The notes under the pieces were generated by a model. It was not told where the DNA came from. It saw nothing but the letters and a program-made list of their open reading frames with translations, and ran no database searches. 7,323 nucleotides of DNA from Hippea sp. (GTDB lineage Bacteria; Campylobacterota_A; Desulfurellia; Desulfurellales; Hippeaceae): assembly GCA_015486705.1 (NCBI GenBank), contig WFRG01000025.1, positions 1 to 7,323 of the forward strand. The letters run 5' to 3'. How positions within the stretch are numbered: position 1 is the stretch's first letter; every line of letters starts with the position of its first letter. Below, piece by piece: positions 1 through 6,008 of the stretch. The position numbers were made by a program, and so were the translations under genes.

Positions 1-149
1 ATACACCCATAATTATGGTTACAACCGAAGCCGCCAAAGAGGATATCATAACCGCCCTTAAAGCCGGAGTTAACAACTACATAGTCAAACCATTTAAGCC
101 CGATGTTTTGAAAGATAAGATAGATACGGTTTTGGGTAAAAAAGATTAA
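1..149 (+). CDS. cheY: CheY-like chemotaxis response regulator, C-terminal fragment
   Basis: This is the last 49 codons of a receiver domain; the start lies outside the window and the first whole codon is at base 3. The peptide begins TPIIMVTTEAAKED and runs through ALKAGVNNYIVKPF to a TAA stop. The switch Thr of the beta-4 strand (codon 21-23) and the invariant Lys of the KPF motif (codon 87-89) are both present. The protein ends about 20 residues after KPF, as in single-domain CheY, so no output domain follows. Known CheY proteins carry the phosphorylation signal from CheA to the flagellar motor switch in the cytoplasm. A stand-alone CheY-like regulator with another partner cannot be excluded, because the phospho-acceptor Asp is not in view. 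The next gene starts 24 bases downstream, so the two may be co-transcribed. Confidence 0.9.
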   Translation, partial: TPIIMVTTEAAKEDIITALKAGVNNYIVKPFKPDVLKDKIDTVLGKKD

Positions 150-173
150 AAGTAATAAAAGGAGGTATAAGGT

Positions 174-608
174 ATGTCTATTTTTACTGATCCTACTTAT
201 CGGTATGATGAGGATTTGGAGTTTTTGGGGTATTTGAAGTCGGAAGATTTAAACGATTTGGTTCATATTCTAACTACTGACCCCTCTGACGGTGTCGGCA
301 GATTTTCAGAAGAACTAACGTCTAATCCTGATTACAAAAAATACTATCCTGATCATCATAAATATTGGAGAGCAATTGCCGCCGAGATACAGACTTTTGG
401 TGCAAACAGTATAGCTACTATATTTAGAGGAGGGGAAGGTGTTCTTTACAAAGAGGTTTTAACAGATGTTTGCGACAAATTGAAGGTTAACTACAACAAG
501 GATTCATCTATAGACACTATAGAAAACAATCTTTTTATGAAAGTTTTCACGGATGCCGTCAACTACCCCCGTCTAAAGACGAGAGCTTGTAAGGATGCTC
601 TATGTTGA
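174..608 (+). pseudogene. yaaW: YaaW-family protein (DUF3944/UPF0174), N-terminal half, interrupted
   Basis: The ATG has a strong GGAGG eight bases upstream (161-165). The first ~129 residues match the start of the YaaW/DUF3944 family as I know it: DEDLEFLGYL-SEDLNDLVHILT near the N-terminus, then HHKYWRAIAAEIQTFGANSIA, FRGGEGVLYKEVL and DVCDKLKVNYNKDSS. Family identity ends at about FTDAV (near base 560). The remaining ~15 residues (NYPRLKTRACKDALC) are not family-like and are read from the left end of the inserted element up to a chance stop. The C-terminal half lies at about 2135-2458. The cellular role of YaaW proteins is unknown; the family is linked loosely to a ubiquinol-cytochrome chaperone-like fold, and I would not assign a function. 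A truncated product could still be made, since the start and RBS are intact. Confidence 0.85.
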
Positions 609-811
609 CCAGGCTAAGTCGGTTAGACGACTACGTTAGGAACGAATACATAGGCACTCTGGGATGCTTCTCCAGTCCCGGACACTGCGGTAGGTGGTTA
701 AACAGGTCTAAGGGGTTAAGCTGGTGCTGCCTGCATATAAAACCGTTCCATAACATTGCCGAGGAGAGACCCCAACAATGGGGCGTAACAAGACCCGTAA
801 GGGTAAAGTTT
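547..811 (+). ncRNA. Omega RNA (HEARO-type guide RNA) for IscB
   Basis: IscB nucleases use a guide RNA encoded directly upstream of iscB, known earlier as the HEARO motif. Its 5' end takes in a guide of about 16 nt from outside the element's left end. The ~215 bases between the stop at 608 and the iscB start have no credible gene and contain several hairpins: 566-573/578-585; 617-621/628-632 (loop GTTAGA); 659-662/672-675; 770-773/780-783 (CCCC/GGGG); and 793-796/801-804 closed by GTAA, a GNRA-type tetraloop. The region ends right at the iscB ribosome binding site (812-818). The guide portion (about 547-562) would be yaaW sequence. Transcription probably comes from the upstream yaaW direction. 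The 5' and 3' ends are estimates and no covariance search was run. Confidence 0.72.
566..585 (+). repeat. Left-end subterminal hairpin of the IscB element
   Basis: The arms 566-573 and 578-585 close on the tetraloop TAAA (574-577). Six pairs are Watson-Crick and two (567 with 584, 569 with 582) are C.A mismatches. In IS200/IS605 elements such hairpins are read by the HUH transposase as single-stranded DNA; here the same bases would also form the first stem of the omega RNA scaffold. The two A residues of the 3' arm would restore a perfect stem if they were G. Confidence 0.6.
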
Positions 812-824
812 AAGGAGGTTAGTA

Positions 825-2120
825 GTGTCGGTTTTTGTGTTGGACAAGAAGAAACAGCCTTTAATGCCCTGCTCTGAGAAACGTGCAAGATTATTACTTG
901 AAAGAAACCGTGCTGTTGTTCATAAGGTTTATCCATTCACAATTAGACTTAAAGATAGAGTAGGTGGTAATATTCAACCAATTGAGTTAAAGGTTGACCC
1001 GGGAAGTAAAACGACAGGTATTGCTCTTGTGGCTAACTATCAAAGTGGCAGAAAAGTAGCCTTTGCCGCTAATCTTAATCATCGTGGACATAAAATTGCA
1101 AAAGTACTTCTTATTAGAAGGATGTATAGACGCAACAGAAGATACCGCAAGACCCGCTACCGCAAGCCACGTTTTCTCAACAGACGCAGACCCGAGGGGT
1201 GGCTTGCACCGTCAATTCAATCTCGTGTGGATAACGTATATACAATCGCAAAACGGTTGATTAGCCTTGCCCCTGTATCTGAGATTATGGTTGAGACAGT
1301 CAGGTTTGATACTCAAAAGCTACAAGACCCTGAAATTAACGGTATTCAGTATCAGCAAGGAACGCTTACGGGATATGAGGTGAGAGAATACCTGCTTGAA
1401 AAATGGAATCGCCAATGCGCTTATTGCGGAGCTAAGAATGTACCGCTTGAGATAGACCATATTATCCCGAAGTCGGCAGGTGGCTCTAACCGAATAAGCA
1501 ATCTAACGTTAGCTTGCCACTCCTGTAATCAAAAAAAGGGCAACCATTCTATTGAGGAGTTTATAAAAAATAAAAACGTGATCGAAAAAATCAAAGCCTA
1601 TGCGAGAACTCCTCTTAGGGATGCTGCGGTTATGAATTCTATACGGTATGCCGTAGGCAATACTCTTAAATCTTTTGGGTTGCCTGTGTCGTTTTTTTCC
1701 GGTGGCAGAACCAAATACAACAGAGTAAAACAAAACTTTCCGAAAGACCACTGGATTGATGCGGCTTGTGTCGGTAATACAGGAGAAAAAATCTTTATCC
1801 CTAAAGGAATTAGGCCTTTAATTATTACAGCGACAGGCAGAGGTTATCGCCAGATGTGTTATACCGATAAATATGGCTTTCCCAAATCATCACCTAAATC
1901 ACGAAAGATAGTTAAAGGCTTTATGACTGGCGATATTGTAAAAGCCGTAATCACCACAGGAAAAAATACAGGTGCGTATCTTGGAAGAATAGCTGTTAGA
2001 TCATCGGGTAGCTTTAAACTTAAAACAGTAAACGGGATAGTTGATGGTATCAGCTATAGGTTTTGTAAATTAATACAACGAGGGAATGGATATAACTATT
2101 CGTTCTCCTCACCCATTTAA
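825..2120 (+). CDS. iscB: IscB RNA-guided HNH/RuvC nuclease
   Basis: The 431-aa protein starts at GTG with AAGGAGG six bases upstream. The N-terminal PLMP-type domain shows QPLMPCSEKRARLLLERNRA. RuvC-I is KVDPGSKTTGIA, with catalytic Asp58. An Arg-rich bridge helix follows (about 97-122, RRMYRRNRRYRKTRYRK). RuvC-II is IMVETVRF with Glu157. The inserted HNH domain (about 195-240) has zinc pairs C198/C201 and C231/C234, the catalytic IDHI (His212), and N226 and N235. RuvC-III is DHWIDAACVG with His309 and Asp312. The C-terminal ~90 residues (GFMTGDIVKAV, GRIAVRSSGSF, SYRFCKL) are the target-adjacent-motif-interacting part. All catalytic residues are intact, so it is probably active. IscB proteins are omega-RNA-guided dsDNA endonucleases and the ancestors of Cas9; in transposons they are thought to help element retention by cutting the empty site. 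Its size and missing REC lobe exclude Cas9. The TAA stop sits in the right-end hairpin. Confidence 0.95.
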   Translation: MSVFVLDKKKQPLMPCSEKRARLLLERNRAVVHKVYPFTIRLKDRVGGNIQPIELKVDPGSKTTGIALVANYQSGRKVAFAANLNHRGHKIAKVLLIRRMYRRNRRYRKTRYRKPRFLNRRRPEGWLAPSIQSRVDNVYTIAKRLISLAPVSEIMVETVRFDTQKLQDPEINGIQYQQGTLTGYEVREYLLEKWNRQCAYCGAKNVPLEIDHIIPKSAGGSNRISNLTLACHSCNQKKGNHSIEEFIKNKNVIEKIKAYARTPLRDAAVMNSIRYAVGNTLKSFGLPVSFFSGGRTKYNRVKQNFPKDHWIDAACVGNTGEKIFIPKGIRPLIITATGRGYRQMCYTDKYGFPKSSPKSRKIVKGFMTGDIVKAVITTGKNTGAYLGRIAVRSSGSFKLKTVNGIVDGISYRFCKLIQRGNGYNYSFSSPI

Positions 2121-2129
2121 AAATGAGTG
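2110..2129 (+). repeat. Right-end subterminal hairpin of the IscB element
   Basis: The arms 2110-2117 and 2122-2129 close on the tetraloop TAAA (2118-2121). Seven pairs are Watson-Crick, with one C.A mismatch (2113 with 2126). The loop and stem length match the left-end hairpin. The iscB stop codon lies in the loop and the ATG of the downstream yaaW reading frame lies in the 3' arm. The element probably ends 5-7 bases further on. Confidence 0.6.
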
Positions 2130-2458
2130 CTTCCAAACGGATGATGGATCGTGAGTTTATAACACCCGAACTTTTAACATCAGGCGTTTTGTCTATCCTA
2201 AAAGCAGGCGGGTTTAAATCTTATCAAATTGTAATCACAATCGCTAACGCCATATATAAATCCCTGTTTGATAAGGGTTTATCGTTATTGGCAAACAGCA
2301 CTATTCCTAAAATACTCAACGTTGCTATCGGTCCGATAGGATGGGCTGTAACGATAATATGGACAACGATAGATGTTGCCGGTCCCGCATACAGAGTAAC
2401 TGTTCCAGCGGTATTTCTCGTTGCAGCGTTAAGAAAAAAATATAAAAGCAGATCCTAA
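2123..2458 (+). pseudogene. yaaW: YaaW-family protein (DUF3944/UPF0174), C-terminal half
   Basis: From about base 2135 this continues the gene that begins at 174. It reads KRMMDREFITPELL, then ILKAGGFKSYQ, a long hydrophobic stretch with GPIGWAVT, and the ending AGPAYRVTVPAVFLVAALRKK. The AYRVT-PAV ending closely resembles the C-terminus of E. coli YaaW as I recall it. The joined parts would give about 236 aa, near the usual family length. As it stands the frame opens at an ATG (2123) supplied by the right end of the element, with MSAS contributed by the element. There is no ribosome binding sequence before it, but the ATG lies two bases after the iscB stop, so translation by re-initiation is possible. 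The hydrophobic C-terminal half suggests membrane association. Its role is unknown. Confidence 0.85.
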
Positions 2459-2476
2459 AAAAGAAGGAGGTATTTT

Positions 2477-2830
2477 ATGAGTGATGTAGAAAAACAGAAG
2501 TCCTACGAGAATCTTAATCCTGAAACAAAAAGTCTTTTGCGCAGTGTAACAAAGTGGTCGTTGGAGTTCACGGGCATCATAGGTCTAATACTTATGACAC
2601 TTGGCGTTTTAATTACGTTTTTTGGCCCTTTAATAGCCACTGATATTAGCGGACAAATGGTTTATCCCTTCCTTGGTAAAATGATGGTCGGGATAGGAAT
2701 TTTCACTTTTGTGCAGGGTGTTATTCTTGTAGCCGCCAACGAGATTTTCAAGGCAATTCTCAGCATTGATGAGAGTATGAAAATCACTGTTTCTCTTTTA
2801 TCTCAGATAAAAGAATCACACGAAAAATAA
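2477..2830 (+). CDS. Small two-helix membrane protein, unknown function
   Basis: The 117-aa protein has an ideal start: AAGGAGG at 2464-2470, six bases before the ATG. The N-terminal ~30 residues are polar and cytoplasmic-looking. Two hydrophobic segments follow, at about 32-54 (TGIIGLILMTLGVLITFFGP) and 66-87 (LGKMMVGIGIFTFVQGVIL), joined by a short loop with TDISGQ. A charged amphipathic tail of about 30 residues (IFKAILSIDESMKITVSLLSQIKES) could pair with another helix. It begins 18 bases after the yaaW stop and would be co-transcribed with it. I do not recognise the family. The hairpin topology would place both termini on the same side of the membrane. The following genes also look membrane-related, which is the only hint of role. 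Confidence 0.8.
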   Translation: MSDVEKQKSYENLNPETKSLLRSVTKWSLEFTGIIGLILMTLGVLITFFGPLIATDISGQMVYPFLGKMMVGIGIFTFVQGVILVAANEIFKAILSIDESMKITVSLLSQIKESHEK

Positions 2831-2843
2831 AAGGGGGAAGTAA

Positions 2844-2881
2844 GCACTATCACTGTTCAATAAGATGGACGGTGGTGGTGC
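2844..2881 (+). other. Strong 16-bp RNA hairpin in the gap before the coiled-coil gene
   Basis: Bases 2844-2859 pair with 2866-2881 without a bulge, closing a 6-base loop (ATAAGA). Twelve pairs are Watson-Crick and four are G.U when read as + strand RNA (2848/2877, 2850/2875, 2854/2871, 2857/2868). As the reverse transcript these four would be A.C mismatches, so the fold favours the + strand RNA. No U-run follows (CAAAAAAG instead), so it is not a normal intrinsic terminator. A purine-rich GGGGGA sequence lies just before it and the ATG of the next gene 12 bases after it. It may control translation or mRNA processing of the downstream gene. Confidence 0.6.
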
Positions 2882-2893
2882 CAAAAAAGAATA

Positions 2894-3301
2894 ATGAAGA
2901 TACTGCGGAAAAAAGAACGAATAAACAAACTTAGATTATTTAATAAAGACAAACAAGAAAACGTAGAGCTTAATAGAAATTTAACGGAATGTCGGAAAGT
3001 TTTGGCGGAATATTTTGATGAACGGGACAGGCTAATGTCTTTTCTTGAAGAAAAGTTAAAAACCTGTAGAGAAATTGAAGACAGTATTGATAGGTTAAAA
3101 AAGATAGTTAGAGAAAAAAAACTAAAACATCTTCAAAATCTTGTTTCAAGTGAAGTACCTGCCGGCAGAATTACTAAGGAGATGAAAAAAGCCAACAGGC
3201 AGTTAATTTATTTTGAAGATATAAGTAATGAGGTATCAAAAATCGCAAATAGTTTAGAGTATGCAATCAAGAAAGGTAAAAATGCAAACGAAAGCATGTA
3301 G
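2894..3301 (+). CDS. Basic coiled-coil protein, unknown function
   Basis: The 135-aa protein is nearly all predicted helix and rich in Lys, Glu and Arg (MKILRKKERINKLRLFNKDK, then EYFDERDRLMSFLEEKLK, REIEDSIDRLKKIV and ISNEVSKIANSLEYAIKKGK). Two coiled-coil stretches (about 20-85 and 95-128) are separated by a break at VSSEVPAG. There is no signal peptide or membrane segment. The ATG has no ribosome binding sequence right before it; the nearest candidate (GGGGGA, about 2833-2838) is beyond the hairpin at 2844-2881. An in-frame stop at 2861 excludes an upstream start. The gene overlaps the start of the next one by 20 bases. A structural or partner protein for the neighbouring membrane proteins is possible. 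I do not recognise the family. Confidence 0.7.
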   Translation: MKILRKKERINKLRLFNKDKQENVELNRNLTECRKVLAEYFDERDRLMSFLEEKLKTCREIEDSIDRLKKIVREKKLKHLQNLVSSEVPAGRITKEMKKANRQLIYFEDISNEVSKIANSLEYAIKKGKNANESM

Positions 3302-4307
3302 TAGTCAATTTCCTTTAATACAATACAAAACGCCGACTAATATATTGCCATCGGTATTTTCCTTTTTAATTATTGCATTTTTAGTTGTTAGAGGTTTTAT
3401 TGGCGGGTTTAGTGTTTCTGTTAACTTGCTGCCTATTTTTGCAAATGTTCTTATTTTTCTCACGCTCGTTTGGTTTAAGCGATTGATAATTAAAGAAAAT
3501 AAGCAATTTAAAGGCAAAACGGTTTTATATACATTCATAGCATTTTTGGAATATCTCTATTTTACAAGTTTTATAGCTATGTTTATAGTTCTTGCTCAAT
3601 ATGGTGCTGTTTGGGGCAGAGAACTTATTTTTAATGACCATTTACTCTTAAAATTAGACGCCATTTTTATAGGTTTTAATTGGTATAAGTTTAATGCTTT
3701 AATCGTTTCAAGCAGTTTTTTAAGCACGGCTGTCATTCTTTTATACGATGCTTTATCCGCACTGCCCTTTATTTTGATATTCAGTTTAATTGTTTTTAAG
3801 AAAGAAGAAGAGATAATTCGTTTTTTGCTTTTTATGATAATAACAGGGGCTATAACGGTTTTTGTGTTTTATTTATATCCTGTTGTCGGTCCTGTTACTC
3901 CGAATATGCACATAAAAACACTTATAAATTTTTCATATCTTCCAACAATAGAGGCGGCATCAAGTAAAATAGGCACGTATTTATTCGGTATCCACTCTTT
4001 GGATGGTTTTCGTCAGGCATACGCGCGCCAAAATGTTTTTTACATGACGGGCGCTATATGCTTACCGTCTTATCACGCTGTGGAGGCAGCCGGGTTTGCT
4101 TATTTTATGAAAAATACAAATAAAACTCTCTTTTATACTTCTATTATACTAAGCATATTGATATGTATAGCAGCTATACCTATGGGTAATCACTATTTGG
4201 TGGATATAGTGGCAGGCGGGATTGTATCTTTAGTAGGTTTTTATTTAATTCCTCGGCTTGATTCCTTGACAGTCTTGAATAATCTTGCCAAATCTTTAAA
4301 AATTTGA
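3282..4307 (+). CDS. Multi-pass membrane PAP2-superfamily phosphatase/phosphotransferase
   Basis: I chose the ATG at 3282 because AAAGG lies five bases upstream; an earlier in-frame ATG at 3261 has no such site. This gives 341 aa. Hydrophobic segments fill most of the chain, about seven or more. Near the C-terminus are the PAP2 hallmarks: YPVVGPVTP, then LPSYHAVEAAG (His265, where PSGH is the usual form) and MGNHYLVDIVAGG (His304 and Asp308). The HYLVDIVAG pattern resembles the PAP2_3 branch, which includes inositol-phosphotransferase-like enzymes. The expected reaction is transfer or removal of a phosphate or phospho-head group on a lipid, with the active site facing the periplasm. The substrate is unknown. 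It overlaps the coiled-coil gene by 20 bases, implying one mRNA. The first motif (KX6RP) is not clear, so the catalytic type is uncertain. Confidence 0.82.
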   Translation: MQTKACSSQFPLIQYKTPTNILPSVFSFLIIAFLVVRGFIGGFSVSVNLLPIFANVLIFLTLVWFKRLIIKENKQFKGKTVLYTFIAFLEYLYFTSFIAMFIVLAQYGAVWGRELIFNDHLLLKLDAIFIGFNWYKFNALIVSSSFLSTAVILLYDALSALPFILIFSLIVFKKEEEIIRFLLFMIITGAITVFVFYLYPVVGPVTPNMHIKTLINFSYLPTIEAASSKIGTYLFGIHSLDGFRQAYARQNVFYMTGAICLPSYHAVEAAGFAYFMKNTNKTLFYTSIILSILICIAAIPMGNHYLVDIVAGGIVSLVGFYLIPRLDSLTVLNNLAKSLKI

Positions 4308-4313
4308 TATAAT
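4285..4313 (+). promoter_or_regulatory. Sigma70-type promoter for the lipoprotein gene
   Basis: TTGCCA (4285-4290) and a perfect TATAAT (4308-4313) are separated by exactly 17 bases. The start of transcription would be near 4320, leaving a leader of about 50 bases before the ATG at 4370. The promoter overlaps the last codons of the membrane phosphatase gene, separating the lipoprotein from the upstream genes. Confidence 0.65.
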
Positions 4314-4369
4314 ATTAGTGTCTTGGGACGGGGAAAACTTGTAAAAAACTTTATGTTTAGGAGGTTTTT

Positions 4370-5941
4370 ATGCCAAAGATCAAGAGTCTGGCGAGTATTT
4401 TTGTGGTTTTCTTTGTTGCATTCTATCTTTATTCCTGCGGCGGCGGGGGCGGTTCAAGTTCAACACCTTCAGGCGGTAATACTCCTATTATCCATGGTGG
4501 AAATGGTGGAAATGGTGGAAATAATGCAGGCGGAGGTAATGGTTCGGGTTCAGGTAATTCAGGATCAAATGGAAACTCAGGAACAAGCGGCTCAGGTAAT
4601 TCTTCTTATAGCGGATCATCGTCCTCAAAGTTCACCGTTCAACCCGGAAACTGCGATATAAACAATTTCCAATGGGCAGGAACGATAACCGGCAAGGACG
4701 TTAAAATAGATGGGAAAGTCTATTATAGTGTCCCCGAAGATGCCATATACGAGATTGATACAGAATTCGATAATACTACATACAAAACGTCTTATTTAAC
4801 GAAAAGGATTACTATAAGTGACACAAGTTCAGATATTCAGCCTATAACTTGGCTAAATGAAAAGTTAAATAATATAAATGACAGTGTTGATTTTGGTTAT
4901 GGGGATTTCTTCCAAAATTGTGCATTAGTAAACAAACATTTTTATTTCTTCCGATATGATACCGCAGATTCTTCATCCGACAGTCCTGTTACGGTTATGT
5001 ATAATGTTAATTTGGCAACTGAGTCTGTCGATAATTCTTCGCTTATCGGATATAAAATAGGCAGTTATAATGACCTTCAGTTCACTACTCAAAGCACAGG
5101 GTCTCTTGGTTCGGATTACGATAATAAAAAGTTGCTTATTAGTATGTTCAGCACTTTGGGAAATTATGATGCATCAGGAGAGCTTGCTTACGGTGAAACA
5201 AATACGGTTTACGGCATCAACACAAATGACAATAGTGTTACTAAAACCCCTTTATATTCTATTGGCGGTCCTGTAACTCATTACTTACAGCCGTTTACAG
5301 AGGCTAACGGCTATCTTTATTCATCGGGCATAGACAGCAACGGCAATTCCGTCTTTAATATTATAGATGAAAAAAATGATGAGCTTGTTAAGTCTGTAGG
5401 GTTAGACTTTTTCTTGAACAGCGACAATTCATCTACGAAAAATTATTTATTTTTCTCATACGGCAGGGCGGTTGCCTCGTATGATGGCAATTATGTTTAT
5501 GTTCCTGTTCTTGTTGTATCCGATAAAGAATACTATTCGTTCTTGCTTAAAGTGGATACAGCTACAAACACCCTAAGCGCTATTGGTGTTTATGCGATAA
5601 ACGGGTGGTATATCGCTGATATAGCTGTTTCACCTGACGGAAAGTATGTTTATGTTATGAATAGTATAGAACCAAACCCCGGGTATATGGAAATGACGGT
5701 TATAAACACTCAAACACTTACCCAAAAAGCATTTAAAGTTGAGATTCCATATTCCAATAAACAAATGTATTTAATGTATCAGACCTTTTACATCACAAGC
5801 GGAATGGGTATGGGATTAGAGATTAGCAAGGACGGAAAATATCTATACGCACCAATATTATTGGAAAGTGGACAGAATGGTGATAGTGACAGTTATGTAA
5901 TTAAACTTAACACAGATACCCTTATTAACTCGGTTCAGTAA
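4370..5941 (+). CDS. Secreted lipoprotein with Gly/Ser/Asn stalk and predicted beta-propeller domain
   Basis: The 523-aa protein starts five bases after AGGAGG (4359-4364). The N-terminus is a lipoprotein signal: MPKIK, a hydrophobic core, then LYSC with Cys23 as the expected lipidated residue; Tyr at -2 is a little unusual. Residues 24-86 are a flexible stalk of Gly, Ser and Asn. The remainder (~87-523) is rich in beta strands, Tyr, Asp and Asn. It has repeated blade-like motifs: SYDGNYVYVPV (from 370), SPDGKYVYVMN (from 421) and SKDGKYLYAPIL (from 486), each followed by a strand ending in a D/N-T-T/L pattern. These resemble YVTN/YncE-like propeller blades. It is probably anchored in the outer membrane and may bind a surface or cell-wall ligand. 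There are no catalytic motifs I can name. It has its own promoter and terminator. Confidence 0.85.
   Translation: MPKIKSLASIFVVFFVAFYLYSCGGGGGSSSTPSGGNTPIIHGGNGGNGGNNAGGGNGSGSGNSGSNGNSGTSGSGNSSYSGSSSSKFTVQPGNCDINNFQWAGTITGKDVKIDGKVYYSVPEDAIYEIDTEFDNTTYKTSYLTKRITISDTSSDIQPITWLNEKLNNINDSVDFGYGDFFQNCALVNKHFYFFRYDTADSSSDSPVTVMYNVNLATESVDNSSLIGYKIGSYNDLQFTTQSTGSLGSDYDNKKLLISMFSTLGNYDASGELAYGETNTVYGINTNDNSVTKTPLYSIGGPVTHYLQPFTEANGYLYSSGIDSNGNSVFNIIDEKNDELVKSVGLDFFLNSDNSSTKNYLFFSYGRAVASYDGNYVYVPVLVVSDKEYYSFLLKVDTATNTLSAIGVYAINGWYIADIAVSPDGKYVYVMNSIEPNPGYMEMTVINTQTLTQKAFKVEIPYSNKQMYLMYQTFYITSGMGMGLEISKDGKYLYAPILLESGQNGDSDSYVIKLNTDTLINSVQ
4496..4522 (+). repeat. Three tandem copies of a 9-bp repeat (GGTGGAAAT) in the lipoprotein stalk
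   Basis: Three identical 9-bp units encode Gly-Gly-Asn three times. Gain or loss of a unit by slippage would keep the frame and change only the stalk length, in three-residue steps. Confidence 0.85.
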
Positions 5942-5977
5942 TGTTAATTATCTCTTCTTCTTTTTATGTATATTTCA

Positions 5978-6008
5978 AGCACCTCATTTCTTTTTGGGGT
6001 GCTTTTTT
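5978..6008 (+). terminator. Intrinsic terminator after the lipoprotein gene
   Basis: The stem AGCACCTC (5978-5985) pairs with GGGGTGCT (5996-6003), 8 bp with one G.U, over a 10-base loop. A run of T residues follows, to 6008. It lies 36 bases after the stop codon and has the classic form for + strand transcripts. Confidence 0.85.

Larger units (their letters stand above)
563..2136 (+). mobile_element. IscB-omega RNA insertion element (IS200/IS605-like ends, no transposase)
   Basis: The span is defined by the interruption of yaaW. Family-like yaaW sequence stops near 560 and resumes near 2135. CAA occurs at both edges (560-562 and 2134-2136), so the breakpoint is ambiguous by about three bases. 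Removing the segment gives ...FTDAVKRMMDRE..., in frame and family-like. Each end carries an 8-bp hairpin with a TAAA loop, the subterminal hairpin layout expected of IS200/IS605 elements. No target-site duplication is seen, as expected of that family. The cargo is an omega RNA region plus iscB. No tnpA (Y1 HUH transposase) lies inside, so movement would need a transposase supplied in trans. The exact ends are inferred from the host gene, not from a database match. Confidence 0.8.

Noticed and set aside
602..877. Open frame of 91 codons on + strand
   Set aside because: It lies across the omega RNA region and the iscB start, has no family-like sequence, and its end overlaps IscB in another frame.
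631..936. Open frame of 101 codons on - strand
   Set aside because: It is antisense to the omega RNA and to iscB, with no binding site and no recognisable product.
1063..1751. Short open frames inside iscB (1063-1260 +, 1509-1751 -)
   Set aside because: Both are shadows of the strongly supported IscB frame.
825..2120. Cas9 or a CRISPR system
   Set aside because: At 431 aa, with no REC lobe, a PLMP-type N-terminus and no repeat-spacer array in the window, this is IscB, not Cas9.
2865..2894. Nine-codon mini-frame MDGGGAKKE with a stop overlapping the next ATG
   Set aside because: There is no ribosome binding sequence before it and its start is buried in the hairpin; the TAATG overlap could allow coupling, but the evidence is too thin.
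3261..3281. Earlier ATG for the PAP2 gene
   Set aside because: It lacks a binding site and would enlarge the overlap with the coiled-coil gene; the ATG at 3282 has AAAGG at good spacing.
3305..3538. Minus-strand frame of 77 codons
   Set aside because: It is antisense to the PAP2 membrane protein, with no independent support.
4266..4271. Perfect TTGACA upstream of TATAAT at 4308
   Set aside because: The spacing is 36 bases, too long; TTGCCA at 4285 has the right 17-base spacing.
4323..4661. Plus-strand frame of 112 codons overlapping the lipoprotein start
   Set aside because: It is a repetitive shadow of the Gly/Ser stalk; the lipoprotein frame has the binding site, signal peptide and lipobox.
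5070..5276. Plus-strand frame of 68 codons
   Set aside because: It is a shadow inside the lipoprotein gene.
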